Assembly: GCA_905250025.1 (NCBI GenBank)
Contig: CAJNOJ010000163.1
Span: 178,051 to 242,050, forward strand
DNA: 64,000 nt
Origin: Adineta ricciae
Taxonomy: Eukaryota > Rotifera > Eurotatoria > Adinetida > Adinetidae
Direction: 5' to 3'
Every line of letters begins with the position of its first letter. Within the stretch, counting starts at the first letter, position 1. The translations under genes were made by a program, and so were the position numbers. Of the stretch, positions 38,402 through 54,163 are shown piece by piece. The notes below the pieces were generated by a model. That model ran no database searches. It was not told where the DNA came from and saw only the letters and a program-made list of their open reading frames with translations.

Positions 38402-38634
38402 ACCATCAAGTCGTCATCCAAATGGAAAACAACAAAAAGCCTCCAGAAAAAAATACTGTTACCTCAAGATTCAATCTCGTTTACGTTGTTTTTTTATGAA
38501 ATTTTGTCTGTTTTTTTACATGGATGATGTACATGAATAAACCTAGACACAAGAAGAAGAAAGATCATCACTCGAACGAAGATCACATCGTTACATCGTG
38601 TCTTTTATATCTTTGTTTCGAATAGATCGATTAC

Positions 38635-41600
38635 ATGATGATATCAGCACGTATTGTACTCACAGATACTTATATCACAACAGTTAATTCACAATTCGAT
38701 CCAGTCTATTCGAAACTACGACATCCGATAAAACAAGTTCCAATCATTCGAATATTCGGACCGAACCTTGAGGGTATTCGATATGATCTCGAAACATGTG
38801 AACATTCTCGTTGAGAAATGCAAGTTTAACTGTTTCAGGAAAGAAAGTTTGCCTTCATTTGCACGGAGTTTTCCCATATCTACTCGTCAAATCGCCTACA
38901 GATGAACTGCGCTACGGTGAACAATTGGCACAAAGTTTAGACATGGCGATCAATCTATCGTTAGAAAAAGGAGACACCGAATCCAAACATGTTTATGACA
39001 TAAAACTCGTTGAATTACTGTAGAGATAGTCGATATTCGCCGTTGAGCATGCAAGAAAAATGTTTGCATTTGTTTAGACCAATCTATGGTTATCATGAGA
39101 AGATGATTAAATTTTGGAAAATTGAATTCTATAACCCAGCGATCATCCGAAAGTAGGAAGGCAAATGTCGGTTATCCATGAGTGATTGAGTTTGCTCTTT
39201 CAGAGCTGCCGATCTTCTCTTGGCTGGAGCCGTCATGAATCAAGAATTTCAACCTCATGAAGCTCATGTACCGTTCAACCTTCAAGTCAGTTTTGTTTTA
39301 TTCGACAGGAATTTCTCCCAACTTTGACTTTCTCTAGTTTTTTATTGATTATAATCTGTACGGAATGAATTTTATTTTATTTAATAATGCTCATCTACGG
39401 AGTTCCTTTCCACCCACGAGTAAACACTTGTTTGATAGGAATTGATTGATCGAATTTGACCTTGATGATAATTTAGCTAATCTCACCACAGCAAACAACC
39501 AAACAACAAAGTAAAAATTTTGAATCGTGAAAATTCGTCTATTTTCATGTTTTAGCTTATCATCAATACAGCGAATATCATCTTGCGAGCTTGAATATGA
39601 TGTACATATCAATGATATTTGTAATGAACCACCTCAAATAGGTTAATTGTTGAAGAAATAGCCTGATTGTTCGAATAACTTTTGATTCGTAGGAAAAGGT
39701 ATTGCCAATCCTGGTTTACAAGCACTCTGGGAGGGCGAACGGAACAGACGAGCAAAACTGAATATAACCGCTCGTTTGACTCCGCCCACATCTCCAGGTA
39801 ATGAGATTTCGATGAAAACAAAAACTTGATTATTTCACGGTTGTATAAATTTGATAGAACGTCCTCGAACAAATCCATTTGCGGCAGAGATCCGTCACCA
39901 AGAGAAGCTCAAAGCAAACCGTGCAAAACGGTAAACATAACAGAAAAAAAGTCGAATTGTTATATACAATTCCAATCTTCTCATAGTCCTCCCCCTGGTG
40001 ATGAAACACCTCAGTCTGGCTCACTTGTTACTGATAATGATACAACAATCGACTTAGCACAAATTGAACGGGTCAACTCTATGAGTACATTTGTCTAACA
40101 CGTTGTTACGTTGAGACAAATCTAGTTTTTATTGTGTAGGTCAACAAGTCGATGATGAAATTCTGGTTCAAATGATGGTTAATGATGAAATTAGCGATTC
40201 TCAAGGCATCGAAAATGATAGTATTCTCGCAGGTGTGACTTTTCTGTGTTTCTTGGCATATTTATTCACTCTTTCTCTCTCTCTCATTTCAGCTGATATC
40301 AAACAACCGGATGACGATGAAGAATTACTAGATGATGATCTGTAAGTTTTTCGGTAATGTATGCCTTCGATCACGTCATCTTTTTTTCATTTAGACAAAC
40401 AACAACAATCAATAATTCAATGGTTATCACCGGTATGTTGAAAACAAATATTAATTGATCTTGCATCGAAAAATATCCATTAGAAAGTGAATGTAATTCA
40501 TTGATTGTACCATCCCCAACATGGACAGAGACAAATTCGGAAACATTCTCTCAAACAAGTGAATTTCAACGAGAAGAAACTAAGAAATTTCTGGAGGATT
40601 TCTTTGGAAAAGTAACTAATAAAAATGAACCATCTTCAGCGAAATACTGTTGGTTAGAAACAATAAATAAACCACCTTTACGTAAACGAACAACAAACGT
40701 TCTCAATCAGAAAATATCTTCACAAATTATTTGCGAAGATATCGAAGACGAAACACCATTTGTTAAACTCGTATGTTGACTTCATATCTCATCACGGATT
40801 TCATAGCTTCTTTTCAGTTTTCTAACATTCCAGAATTCGTTTCCAAGCATCATCAACGTACTGATGCTCAACGAAACGAAGAAGTGAAAATAGATCTTAG
40901 CTTAGACAGAGGGTAAACTTGAATTGACACATTAGGAATGATTTTTCTTTCTTATTCCAATCAGTGGCCAATGGTACGGACCATTACAACCACCACCGCC
41001 ACCTGATTGTTACAAAACATTTAATACAAAGTAATTCTGAACAGTTGTTTTCAGTGTTCTCTATTGCATTCTATTAGAGCACCAAAAACTCGAAAATCGC
41101 GGCGAACTCTGTTTCGAAAAGAATCAACGAAAACGATTGCATTTCTAAGCAAAATTGGTGCCGAAACCAAGTCTCGTTTGATCTCTGCTACCAGTAGCTC
41201 CTTTTCAAACAGTAATCTAGATTTTCCTACAAATCACCGGGATAAAAGTGAACTCCTCCATGAATGCCAACATTTAACTGTCCTCTCATTCGAAATCTTC
41301 TGTCATACAAATGAAACATATGCATTCGCACTTGAGAAAGATGAAATCTGTTCTATATTTTATACCGTTGCCACTGAGACGTTAGATGGATGGAAAACTC
41401 AATCAGCTGTTCTGATTTCCACACAACATTTACGCCCAACCAAACCTGAACTTCTACAAAAATCATTCCATTCATTAGAAAACAAAACCATTGATTTCGT
41501 TAAAACCGAATTAGAACTAATCGAACGATTTTCTCAAATAGTCGAACAAATCGATCCGGATCTCTTCGTCTGTTACGACATGAAATTATCCTTATATTAT

Positions 41601-44006
41601 TTAATAAAACGAGCCAAATTAAAGTACAACTTAGATCTATTAGTTAAATTTAGTCGTATACCAGAACAACACGAGAACATTACGCGAAGTCGAAGCCATA
41701 TGAGCGCAGATGGATTAGACGTACCGATGATTGTCGGAAGAGTTTTACTCGATCTATGGAGAATTTTAAGAAGTGAAATTACGTTGAATATTTATACGTT
41801 CGAAAACGCGGTGTATCATGTTTTACATGAACGTGTGCCGCATTACGAATTGAATCTTCTTTCGAAGTGGTTTATCAATGAGGGTAAAGTAGTGTTTAGA
41901 AATTGAGGAAATAAACGGTGTTTCGCGGATTGTAGGAATGAATCCATCGTTTGGTTTAAGAGATTTTGTTACGTTTTTGGATTATGGTTGGACACATTCG
42001 GTAGGGAATTTTCGACTCATAACGGAACTGGATTTAATTAATAAAACTTCGGAATTTGCAAGAATTTATGGAATTGAATTCTATCATGTAAGTCAATGTT
42101 CGTTTAGAAAAAAAATAGTAGAATTAAATGTATTCTCGTCTGAAATATAGGTTCTTTCTCGCGGATCTCAATATCGTGTTGAATCTATGATGATTCGATT
42201 AGCGAAATGTCTCAATTATGTCACAGTGACCCCAGATAACATGCAACGACTACATATGCGTGCACCTGAATGTATTCCTTTAACTCTTGAACCGATCTCT
42301 TCGATCTATTTCACACCCATCGCTGTACTGGATTTTCAATCTCTGTATCCATCGATCATGATGGCTTATAACATTTGTTATTCGACATGTCTTGGACGCA
42401 TTGACCAACTCGATCGACAAGGACCGTTCAAATTCGGTTGTACTTCCTTAACAGTTCCAAATAAAACATTAGCTAACCTGAACCTTGATACGGATGTCTT
42501 CTGCTCGCCGAATGGCATCGCATTTGTGCAAAAACATGTCCGACAAGGAGTTCTACCGCTTATGTTAGAAGAAATTCTAGCCACACGTGTCATGGTTAAA
42601 AACACCATGAAATTAATCGATAAGAAATCAACACTTTATCGAACGTTAGATGCTAGACAATTGTGTTTAAAGCTAATTGCCAATGTAACATTTGGATACA
42701 CATCTGCTAGTTTCAGTGGACGAATGCCAAGCGTCGAGGTAAGTTCAAATTATTAGCATCTCTTTGAAGCATACTCATCTGGATGTTTTACTGTAGGTTG
42801 GTGATACTATTGTTCATACTGCTCGTACAGTTCTGGAACGTGCTATTGACTTTATCAAGACTAATCCACATTTCGGTGGTCGTGTGGTGTACGGTGACAC
42901 TGTATGTTGAGTTTTGTACACTATCTTGTAAATCCATTCGTTTCTAGGATTCTTTGTTCATTCAATTTCCTCATTCGACTCGTGCACAAGCTTTCGAACA
43001 ATCTCATTTACTTGTCAAGGCATTGAATCAACTATATCCTTCGCCAATTAAGATCAAATTTGAAAAGATCTTTATGCAAAGTGTTCTAGCATCGAAAAAA
43101 CGTTATGTCGGCATGTCCTATGAAACGGTCGATCAACAACAAGGTAAATTCGATGCCAAGGGCATTGAAACAGTCCGTCGTGATACGTGTGCAATTGTAT
43201 CAAAAATTCTCCAACATTCTTTGAAAGTATTATTTCAAAGTAAGGATGTTACACGTGTTCGACGTTATGTTCAATCTGAATGTGAAAAAATCATGACGCA
43301 TCGTTTGAATTTATTGGATTTTATCTTTGCAAAAGAATATCGCGGCAAAGCACGATATCATCCAGCAGCTCCTGTTCCGGCTTTACGCATCGCGATGGAA
43401 CGAGCAAGACACAATCCATTAGCTGAACCAAATCAAGGTGAACGCGTTCCATACCTAATCGGTTTGAATAATGATAATCCGAATGCAAATCTTATCGATT
43501 GTATATGGACTCTGGATAATGTGTTGGAGTTCAAATCGGAATTTCAACTGAATTCCATGTATTACATCAAAAAACAAATTCTACCTGCACTTGATCGTTG
43601 TTTAGCACTTATTGGTGTGAACTGCTTTAAATGGATCGATGATCTATGCGTTGAAATGAATTCCAATGATAAACAGCAAGGAGAAATGTTCGATGGGAAT
43701 GTCCAACGAATGAATCTTCGAAAACGTTGTGTTGTTTGTTCGCAAATAGCAAGTACACCGATATGTAGTGAATGCCGTGAAGAAGAAGATTTAACTGAAA
43801 CGATGATTATATGTGAAAATAAAGCAAATAAATTAGAACGACAGCACGCTGGCTTGCAGCGATTATGTCTGGCATGTTCTGATCGAGCGGATGGATGGTT
43901 TCAATGTTCGTCAACCGATTGTCCGGTGAAGTTTCGTGTTCATAAAATTACGCAATCAATGCAGAATGCAGAAGAAACAAGATTGTATTTAAATAATGAA
44001 TGTTAA
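38635..44006 (+). CDS. REV3L: DNA polymerase zeta catalytic subunit (REV3)
   Basis: B-family polymerase that extends mismatched or lesion-bearing primers in translesion synthesis, partnered by REV7. The start (ATG 38635, or 38638) gives MMISARIVLTDTYITTVNSQFDP and an N-terminal domain with CLHLHGVFPYLLV and LNFIYDYNLYG-like blocks across short introns. An acidic, weakly conserved linker runs from about 39.7 to 41.0 kb with a GPLQPPPPPDCY stretch. Then come the exonuclease-like region (VLSFEIFCHT, LFVCYDMKLS) and the polymerase core: DFQSLYPSIMMAYN (about 42320), KLIANVTFGYTSASFSGRMP (about 42670-42727) and VVYGDT/DSLFIQ split by an intron (42880-42960). Two Cys clusters close the protein: CVVC...CSEC, and CLAC...C-x4-C, which in REV3 holds an iron-sulfur cluster. 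TAA at 44006, AATAAA at 44031. I estimate about 1,400 residues, near yeast length and far shorter than vertebrate REV3L. Confidence 0.93.
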
Positions 44007-44143
44007 TTTTTTTTCCTTTTCTTTTATTTCAATAAACAAGAATGAACTGTGATCGTCAATGACAGAAAAAAGTATATGCAACTCATGGGTGGAATGAATT
44101 AGACGACACTTATGCCACTATCCTATTAAAATACAGCATTCTC

Positions 44144-45634
44144 TTAACTGTCATCGTCGGTTCGCTCGGTATTGATCGCTGCGTCCGGAGTTACGTCAGA
44201 TGTATTCTCGGAAACTGTTGTTTTAGGCACGCGACAGAATAGCAATGCTATGAGAACACCTAGTCCGCTTAGAGCAACACCCGCATATAAGGCGTATCGA
44301 TAACCTTCGAGTGCAGTTTTGCCTCTTTTGAGCATTTCACTTTCAATCGTTCCAGCAATACCCAAACCTAATGAGATTGACCAATTGATCGCTGTATTGA
44401 GCATACTTGCCGCTACACCTTGTTGATGAATAGGCATTCGATTACTGATGACTAATGATGCAGCAGGAAAACTAATATCCATTCCAAAGGGTGTAAGCAC
44501 TGTAGCTACAAACACTTGCGCCCAATATGTCTGATCAGGTGGTGCTGTAGTAATGAGAATATTACCGACACAGAAGAAAATCATCGATGCCATTAAAAGA
44601 TAATGAGCAGGTACTCGACCATATAATTGAGAAACAATAATGGTTGCCATCAGACCGAAAATAACCAAAGGGCTTAACATGGCTGTTGTTAATAATGGTG
44701 ATGCATGATGAATGTTTTCAAGAAATTGAACAATATAATAAATAAATATGCCAAAACTTGACCAACCTAGAGCCATACAACCAAGTACACCGGGAAAGCC
44801 GGCGACAGACCAAATCGAAAGTGGCATAATCGGTTCTTCGGTTTTTCTTTCAATAAAAATAAAAATACCGATAATAACTAAACTGGCAATCAGTACCCCA
44901 TACACGTATGGTTTATCCCAACCAACAACAGGTCCTTCATTCCAACAGTAAATGAATAGAATCAAACCTAAGATTCCCACAATTGCACCGAATATATCAG
45001 TTTTACCTGTAGGATGCACTGGTTTTGATAATTCACTAGGTACTACAATATAAGTTGAAATAGCTAAGATGTAACAGAAGATCGCCAACACCCAATGTGC
45101 CCAAGGCCACCACACCAATTGAGCAAATAGACTTCCAAATGCGGCACCCAAAATAAATCCAGCGGGAGCTGTGGCGCCGAAAATTGAGAAAACAATCGAT
45201 TTTCTCAAACCAACCGGATACGCTCGGGCAAGTAAAGCTACAGCATTGGGTAAAAGCATTGTTGGACCTATACCTTGAAATGCTCGCATGATATGGAAAT
45301 ATATACCATTATTTACGTATGCAGCCATAGCAGTTAAAAGACTAAAGATCGAAAACATCACATAGCCAATTATGACCAGTAATTTATGCCCGAAAATGTC
45401 GCCTAATCGTCCCGTAACCATGATAAAAACTCCAACGGTTAACGAATACGCTGCTAATGTCCACGGCAATTCAGCAGTGTTGGTGATACCGATATCCGGA
45501 CCAACAATGTGCAATGGAACCAGAACATTTCCTAGTGCAGCTTGTGTTAGCAATTGCGCGCATGACAGAGTAGTAACATAGAGTAGTTCGTGAGGAAAAT
45601 TACGCAAACAAGAGGGACGTTGGTCTAAGCCCAT
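44144..45634 (-). CDS. MFS drug:H+ antiporter of the DHA2 (14-helix) type, intronless, fungal-like
   Basis: A 496-residue polytopic membrane protein in a single exon, while its neighbours carry many introns. Marks: SLTVGVFIMVTGRLGDIFGHK (MFS motif A after helix 2), RAFQGIGPTMLLPNAVALLARAYP (helix 4 region), FGATAPAGFILGAAFGSLFAQL (antiporter motif C region, GP replaced by AP), WWPWAHWVLAIFCYILA, and a C-terminal half with VLGCMALGWSSFGIFIYYIVQFLENI and QQGVAASMLNTAINWSISLGLGIAGTIE. These blocks resemble fungal DHA2 exporters such as the ATR1 (aminotriazole/boron resistance) group. Likely role: proton-driven export of a small molecule at the plasma or vacuolar membrane; substrate unknown. The gene is convergent with REV3 (138 bases between stops). 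A fungal source by horizontal transfer is inferred from resemblance and lack of introns, not tested. Confidence 0.88.
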   Translation of the reverse strand: MGLDQRPSCLRNFPHELLYVTTLSCAQLLTQAALGNVLVPLHIVGPDIGITNTAELPWTLAAYSLTVGVFIMVTGRLGDIFGHKLLVIIGYVMFSIFSLLTAMAAYVNNGIYFHIMRAFQGIGPTMLLPNAVALLARAYPVGLRKSIVFSIFGATAPAGFILGAAFGSLFAQLVWWPWAHWVLAIFCYILAISTYIVVPSELSKPVHPTGKTDIFGAIVGILGLILFIYCWNEGPVVGWDKPYVYGVLIASLVIIGIFIFIERKTEEPIMPLSIWSVAGFPGVLGCMALGWSSFGIFIYYIVQFLENIHHASPLLTTAMLSPLVIFGLMATIIVSQLYGRVPAHYLLMASMIFFCVGNILITTAPPDQTYWAQVFVATVLTPFGMDISFPAASLVISNRMPIHQQGVAASMLNTAINWSISLGLGIAGTIESEMLKRGKTALEGYRYALYAGVALSGLGVLIALLFCRVPKTTVSENTSDVTPDAAINTERTDDDS

Positions 45635-46027
45635 GGGTATTTTTGTTTAGTTTTATTTATAGACTAGATAGCTGACGGTGTAAGAAGGGAAAAGATAGAC
45701 ATCTGACACTTCGTTCTCTTTCACAAGTAAACGATACTTCAATTTATCTTCATCGTCATCATTTCATCACATATCTTAACTCTTTGTTATCATTTACAAA
45801 GCACATTTATGTTGTTCTGTTTGTAGAAAGTCACTCTACCCGGTTGACTCAATTTCAAAGAGAACTTCTCATTTTCGAGTACATAAATGTATTAGAATAA
45901 AAATAACAATAAAAATATGCATGAGATAACAGATTGAGATCACCCGGCAACATCCATAAAATAACTTGGAATAAAAATAAGACAATAAAAATAGACTGTA
46001 TAGTTATGTTGACGAAATGCATTTTTA
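45635..46027. other. Spacer upstream of the MFS gene
   Basis: About 390 bases between the MFS start codon and the PGM3 stop codon, both on the minus strand. It is AT-rich. It should contain the MFS promoter and the PGM3 3' UTR (an AATAAA-type signal on the minus strand would read TTTATT). No exon seen. Confidence 0.4.
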
Positions 46028-48167
46028 TCACTTGGTTAACTGTTCCACCACTACGCGGACTTTATCAGCTAAATCATCAGCTTCTTGCTGTGTTAGAGCC
46101 TCAGCATACACACGAACGATATCTTCCGTGCCGGATGGTCTTTACAAAGAAAAGATAGACTTTAAATGAAATGATCGATTTTTCTTTCTCTTACCGAACA
46201 AATGCACGGCCAGATGGATATTTCGAAACAAGCTCATCAATACAATCTTGTAAGTGCGGAGGTGTTACACAACGTCGTTCAGCATCCGTTGTTTGTATCA
46301 TTGTTCGATCTCGAACTGCCACCTTCAATTGTCGTTGTGGTAGATCATCGTATAGATTTAACCATCCTTCAAGATTTAGATGTAGGATTGAAAGAATCAC
46401 TTCAGTTGCTAATAAATCAGCTATTGCATCGCCAACAGTTTCGTTAATTATGTTAATGAACGCACGAATTTGGTTTGCAGCTAATCTTTCTTCCACTGTT
46501 CGTCTAAATCATCTCCCGTCGAATAAATCATCGTACATCAGTGAAGCTTACTTCGGATCTTCAAGTACCATTTTGATTTTACTTTTCAATTCACTACTGA
46601 ATATGACCTATAGAAATTCGCATATAATTCGTTCATCGTTCTGCAGTTTTATACCGTTCCATGACCATTCGCTTCAAAATAGACCCCAATGTCATAATCA
46701 AGTGCTTTATGATGTAAATGCTTGACACCTGTGGGCACACAAGCTACTGGGACATGCTAAAGAAAGATATGGCGATCTTCGAAATGTTGATAAAGAGTTT
46801 TTTTACCATTTTGTTGACGAGATAGTCGGTTGACCGACCATTGGCATATGCTGTTTGGATAACACCGATTTTAACATCATCGGCCAGCTTAGCTTCTTTT
46901 AATTTCATTGCAAGAAACGAGGCGAATAATACAGAGAATCGATCACCATCAAGCAGGCGAAATTGATTGTTTTTATCAATAAAGAAATAGATCAAACGAT
47001 CCGCATCGCCATCAATCGAACAGTATTTCGAATAATTCGTCAATGGAATACCATCCGGTGCTTTTTGATAGAGTTTAACATAGTCCGCACCGCACTGAAT
47101 CCGAAAAGAAACATCCTTGACAAATTTCTACTCACATTCGCTTACTTTTTCATTCAAATGACCACGTGTTCCATCGTTGAAAATCTCAATATGAATATAT
47201 TTCGCTAATGTTTGACGCATGTATGCTAATTTCATAGCACCGATTCCATTCGCAGCATCGATAGCAAGTGGTTCGAATCGTTGAATATTCGGTGTCATCT
47301 AAAATGCTAAACACATCGAAAAGAAAAATATAGGCAACCATCTCACTTCGATCAAGTTTTGAAAAGCTGTGCATAGTTTATCGAAATATCCAGCTTCGGT
47401 ATAATGCCCATAGGTACCATTGTCATTGTAACAACGAACAGCATAGTGAAGTTGTGGTGTTGTCATCAATTCTAATCGAACGAAAGAATGTCTGCTTATA
47501 CTTTCAGTTTTTCTTCTTACCGAAATCCATAATCGTTGTATAAAACGCTTGAGCAGCTCGCTTAACTATACTTGCTAATAGTGGACTACTCTGTCTAAAG
47601 AAAAATTTGATCTATCGACTCATAAAGAATGAATTGAACTTTGCAACAAACCGAGTATCATAAGCAATAGCAACGATTCCTTCATCATTGGCTTGGATAT
47701 TCAGTTGGTTCATCAAGTTTTCGAGATAATCCGAAAGAATATGGATGTCATCGCTACGTCAAACAAAATTTCCTGATAATCATTTCAATTTTCTTATGCA
47801 CAATGTCAATTACTCGAGAACGGACAGATTATTAGCGTAAACTTCCCACGCTTGTTCTAACATTTCACCATACGGATCAATTAATTTAACACCATTGTCG
47901 TATTCAGGATTATGTGAGGCAGTGATCATCGCGCCAACACAAGCTGTGAAACATAAAATCCTTACTTATAAATCAATGAAGTTACGAAAGTTAACCTCGT
48001 TTAACTTTGGATCGAAATGCAGCTAGAATTCCAATTCGAATCATAATCCATGGAAGTGTATCAGCTCGAGCGCGAAAGCCTGCTGTTCCATAACCCATCA
48101 CAATCCCAGCAGGTTTTGGATACTCCATCAGCAATGTAGCGAGTTTCTCTTTCGCAATGTGCGTCAT
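46028..48167 (-). CDS. PGM3: Phosphoacetylglucosamine mutase
   Basis: Converts GlcNAc-6-phosphate to GlcNAc-1-phosphate, the step before UDP-GlcNAc, in the cytosol. ATG at 48167 gives [19 protein letters not shown] then [16 protein letters not shown], the usual start of the enzyme. Catalytic loop [15 protein letters not shown] (about 47890-47930) with the phosphorylated Ser; metal-binding [12 protein letters not shown] (about 46975-47020); sugar-binding region near 46800; and the phosphate-binding [16 protein letters not shown] at the C-terminus across the intron near 46142-46195. Stop TGA at 46028. About ten exons with short introns. All catalytic motifs are intact, so the enzyme should be active. 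It is tail-to-head with FAHD1 on the same strand, 140 bases apart. Confidence 0.93.
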
Positions 48168-48307
48168 GACTATTTAGTCGATCTAAAATAAATATAAAAT
48201 CATCATCGAATTATATTTGTGTTGATAATCTTTAAACAAACAAAACTATGTGTGCGTTTAAATTATAACGGAAGAAAAGGATCAATCAAAGGGACTGTTC
48301 GTGCTAT

Positions 48308-49147
48308 CTATTTTGAGGCAACGTTGATTTTCATTGCGTATTTCAAGTTATTATCACCATTCAATCCAGCTTCAATTTGATCTCCACGTTTTACCGCACC
48401 TACACCAGCTGGTGTACCAGTCAGAATCAAATCTCCATGTTCTAAGGTGATATACTTGGAAATATAAGCGATGAGATCAGGAACAGAAAAAATCATATCC
48501 CGTGTATGACCATTTTGTCTCATTTTTCCATTCACACTTAGCCAAATATTTACGGATGACGAGAGACTGATTTGGTTTTTATCGATAAAATCTCCGCATG
48601 GACATGATGTATCGAAACCTTTGGCTAATAACCACGGATGCCCTTGTTTTTTTAATTGATCTTGAATTTTCCTGCCGGTCATATCGAGTGCAAGACAATA
48701 ACCACCAATACTCTTTTCCGCCTGTTCTTTCGATACATTTCGACATTGTTGATCAATGATTACACCTAATTCAACTTCATGATGAAGTTCGTCCCATTCC
48801 GATGGAATCTAATCGAATAGAAAAACTCGTATGTATCGAAGATCTGTTTGTCTATCATGTTTCATACTTGAATTTCATTCGGTGGTGCCACGAAAGCACT
48901 CGGAGGCTTCATGAAAATCATTGGTTTAGTTGGTACAGTCTGAATAAACGAAGTTTTCTTAGAAAAAAACAACGAAAATCAAAGTGGTTTATTATATTAC
49001 ATTGCCCAATTCACTTGCATGTTCGCTGAAAAAGTTAAATAGAGTTCAAATTTTCTTCATTTCAAAGTATTTCTTCTACCTATAATTTCGTCCGATACAA
49101 ATGATTTTTTTGCAAATCGATCGAAAGTTTTTCAATGTTCCTGCCAT
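48308..49147 (-). CDS. FAHD1: FAHD1-type acylpyruvase / oxaloacetate decarboxylase
   Basis: Hydrolyses acylpyruvates and decarboxylates oxaloacetate, in mitochondria in animals. ATG at 49147 opens MAGTLKNFRSICKKIICIGRNY; a 54-base intron then completes Ser and continues EHASELGN, matching the IxCVGRNYxxHAxELGN start of the family. Next come PMIFMKPPSAFV, the metal-ligand region HHEVELGVIID and SIGGYCLALDMTGR, KGFDTSCPCGDF, and near the end DLILTGTPAGVGAV, ending NVASK. Length about 215 residues, as in the family. Three or four exons. No long leader is visible. Its start lies only 187 bases from the metaxin start on the other strand, so the two genes probably share a promoter. Confidence 0.92.
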
Positions 49148-49333
49148 TATCGAAAGTGCTTATCTTTCTTTTTGTTCGATCGATCCGTTTAAATTCCATC
49201 TTAATGTCATCTCACCGTCGCGTCTACCAGCAATTTGATTGACGCATTCAATCGATCAATTGCAACGAAGATAGATGTCTTCTTCTTCTTCAACTGTTTA
49301 CTCGTCAATCAATTCTTTTGATTAGTAGTCAAC
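49148..49333. promoter_or_regulatory. Bidirectional promoter between FAHD1 and metaxin
   Basis: The 186-base gap between two start codons facing away from each other must hold both promoters and 5' UTRs. No TATA box is evident. Role inferred from spacing. Confidence 0.5.
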
Positions 49334-50613
49334 ATGGAATCAACTAGTTCGAATGTAAATATCAAGAAAAGTGAATTTTCGAGGGAAAATCCATTGAATA
49401 TTTCGCTTTTAGAGTCAAGTACGAGAAAATTTAGTGCTTTCTGTCTGGCCTAACTGCAAGAACCTATTGACAATTGATCCGACTTGTTTAGCAGCTTCCG
49501 TATGACGAGTGTTTATCGTATACGAGTATTTATTTATTTGAATGTATAGCTATGGCTTCGAACACAAGGGTATTCGTATTCAATTGTCAATGCCAATCGG
49601 CAATTATCATTGATCATCGGTAATCTATTTATTTTTCTATTTTAAATACGATTTCTCACCTGAAGTATACAATAGGAACTTATCCGACATTACATGATGT
49701 TATGAATAAGAAGCATTATGTTGGTTTTGATGCTATATATCAATACAGTCGTCAATCAGATGTAAATATTTTATATTGAGCTATGAAATCCAAGTGAATA
49801 CATGTTTGTGTGGTTTAGCCATCGGCTGATGAACTTGCTCTATTAGCGGCTTTCAAACGATTGTTTGTTCCAGCATTTGTATGTTCTTATGGGTATATCG
49901 TATATCAAACTAAGTTCGTTGTCTTTTGTTCGTCACAGATGCACGCGCAATGGATTGACGAAACGAACAAACCATCGGTTCATACTTTATATCACTATAC
50001 AATTGGTTTACCTAGTAGTTTATTTTACATACGTCAAAAGTTCTCGTCAGCCCGCGTATGGCTTAATCTAATTCGTAATCGATGTTCGTATTCTCACGAA
50101 GAACAGAACCGAGTGAGAAAATCAATCTGTTTGTTTTTCTCGACTGAATTATTTTCAATAGATATATACAGATGCTGATCGATGTTTAGCAATACTTAAC
50201 AATGAATTAGAGAAACATAATCAGCCGTACATCGGTGGAGAAAAGTAAGGAGTAAAAAGAAGATCTTCGACAATCAATAATTTGTTTTGTGAATTAGATT
50301 TTCACTTATTGATGCTTGGGTTAGTGCTCATCTTCTCGTCCTTGTTCGTCATACATTGGAAAAATCTCGTTTACGAATGTTACTGGTTCGATATGCTCGT
50401 CTTGTTGATTATATTCAACGAATCGATGAAGAACAATCATTACTATTAAAAGAGAATGTCACGCAGACTCTTTTATCTTCATCGTCATCAGAAAATTCAT
50501 TCGATACTGCTTCGATTCTATACGTAGTGTCACAAGTGATCTCATTCTCAATTTTCCTATTCATGTTAACAAAAATTGGTGCAAATTATCAAACGCAAAC
50601 GATTACATCCTAA
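49334..50613 (+). CDS. Metaxin, mitochondrial outer-membrane import component
   Basis: Tail-anchored outer-membrane protein of the SAM complex with a GST-like fold. Exons join in phase: ATG 49334 (MESTSSN), then SQVRENLVLSVWPNCKNLLTIDPTCLAAS (from 49413), then a small exon ending LSLIIG, then TYPTLHDVMNKKHYVGFDAIYQYSRQS. The LSVWP...IDPxCLA block is the metaxin N-terminal signature, and TYPTL replaces the LPxL of the thioredoxin-like fold. The GST-C part includes IYTDADRCLAILNNELEKHNQPYIGGEKFSLIDAWVSAHL. The C-terminus holds one hydrophobic helix (SILYVVSQVISFSIFLFML) followed by a short tail, as in metaxin 1/3. Stop at 50613; AATAAA near 50710. Divergent from FAHD1. Confidence 0.85.
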
Positions 50614-51066
50614 ATCTCTCTTTTCTTTCCTTAACGGAATACAGTGTTTGTCGATAGATAGAAAGCATGAAACGAATATTCTAGTAATAATTAGAACTTT
50701 TTATTTCGAAATAAATCATTAATACATTTTGGCAACCTGAGACATAAACAGCGACATCTGTGTCCATCGACTTACTTTCAAGAACCAATTAAACGAGCGT
50801 TTCAGGTCTTTGTTTGCTATTCTTTGTTAGATTTTTTATCTTTTTCAACTAACTACGGCATAAGTATGAGTCATCTACAGATTTTCTTCGTGATGAAAAC
50901 GTCAGCTGATTTGAATTGCCTTCATAAATATTTTCTATTGTCGTATGATAAGTTTTGTGTAGATAATATTTATATGAATGCAAAACATTCTTGTCATATG
51001 CAATTTCTTTTTAGAATTGACACAAATCAAAAGCTTTTTTCTGTTTGAAGAATACTAACTGCTTGA
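50614..51066. other. Spacer between metaxin and BCAS3
   Basis: Contains the metaxin polyadenylation signal near 50710. The rest, about 350 bases before the BCAS3 start, is AT-rich with no supported exon. Confidence 0.4.

Positions 51067-54163
<3,097 letters not shown>

Noticed and set aside
47260..47285. tRNA B-box-like string (ggttcgaatc)
   Set aside because: It lies inside PGM3 coding sequence, with no A box or cloverleaf around it.
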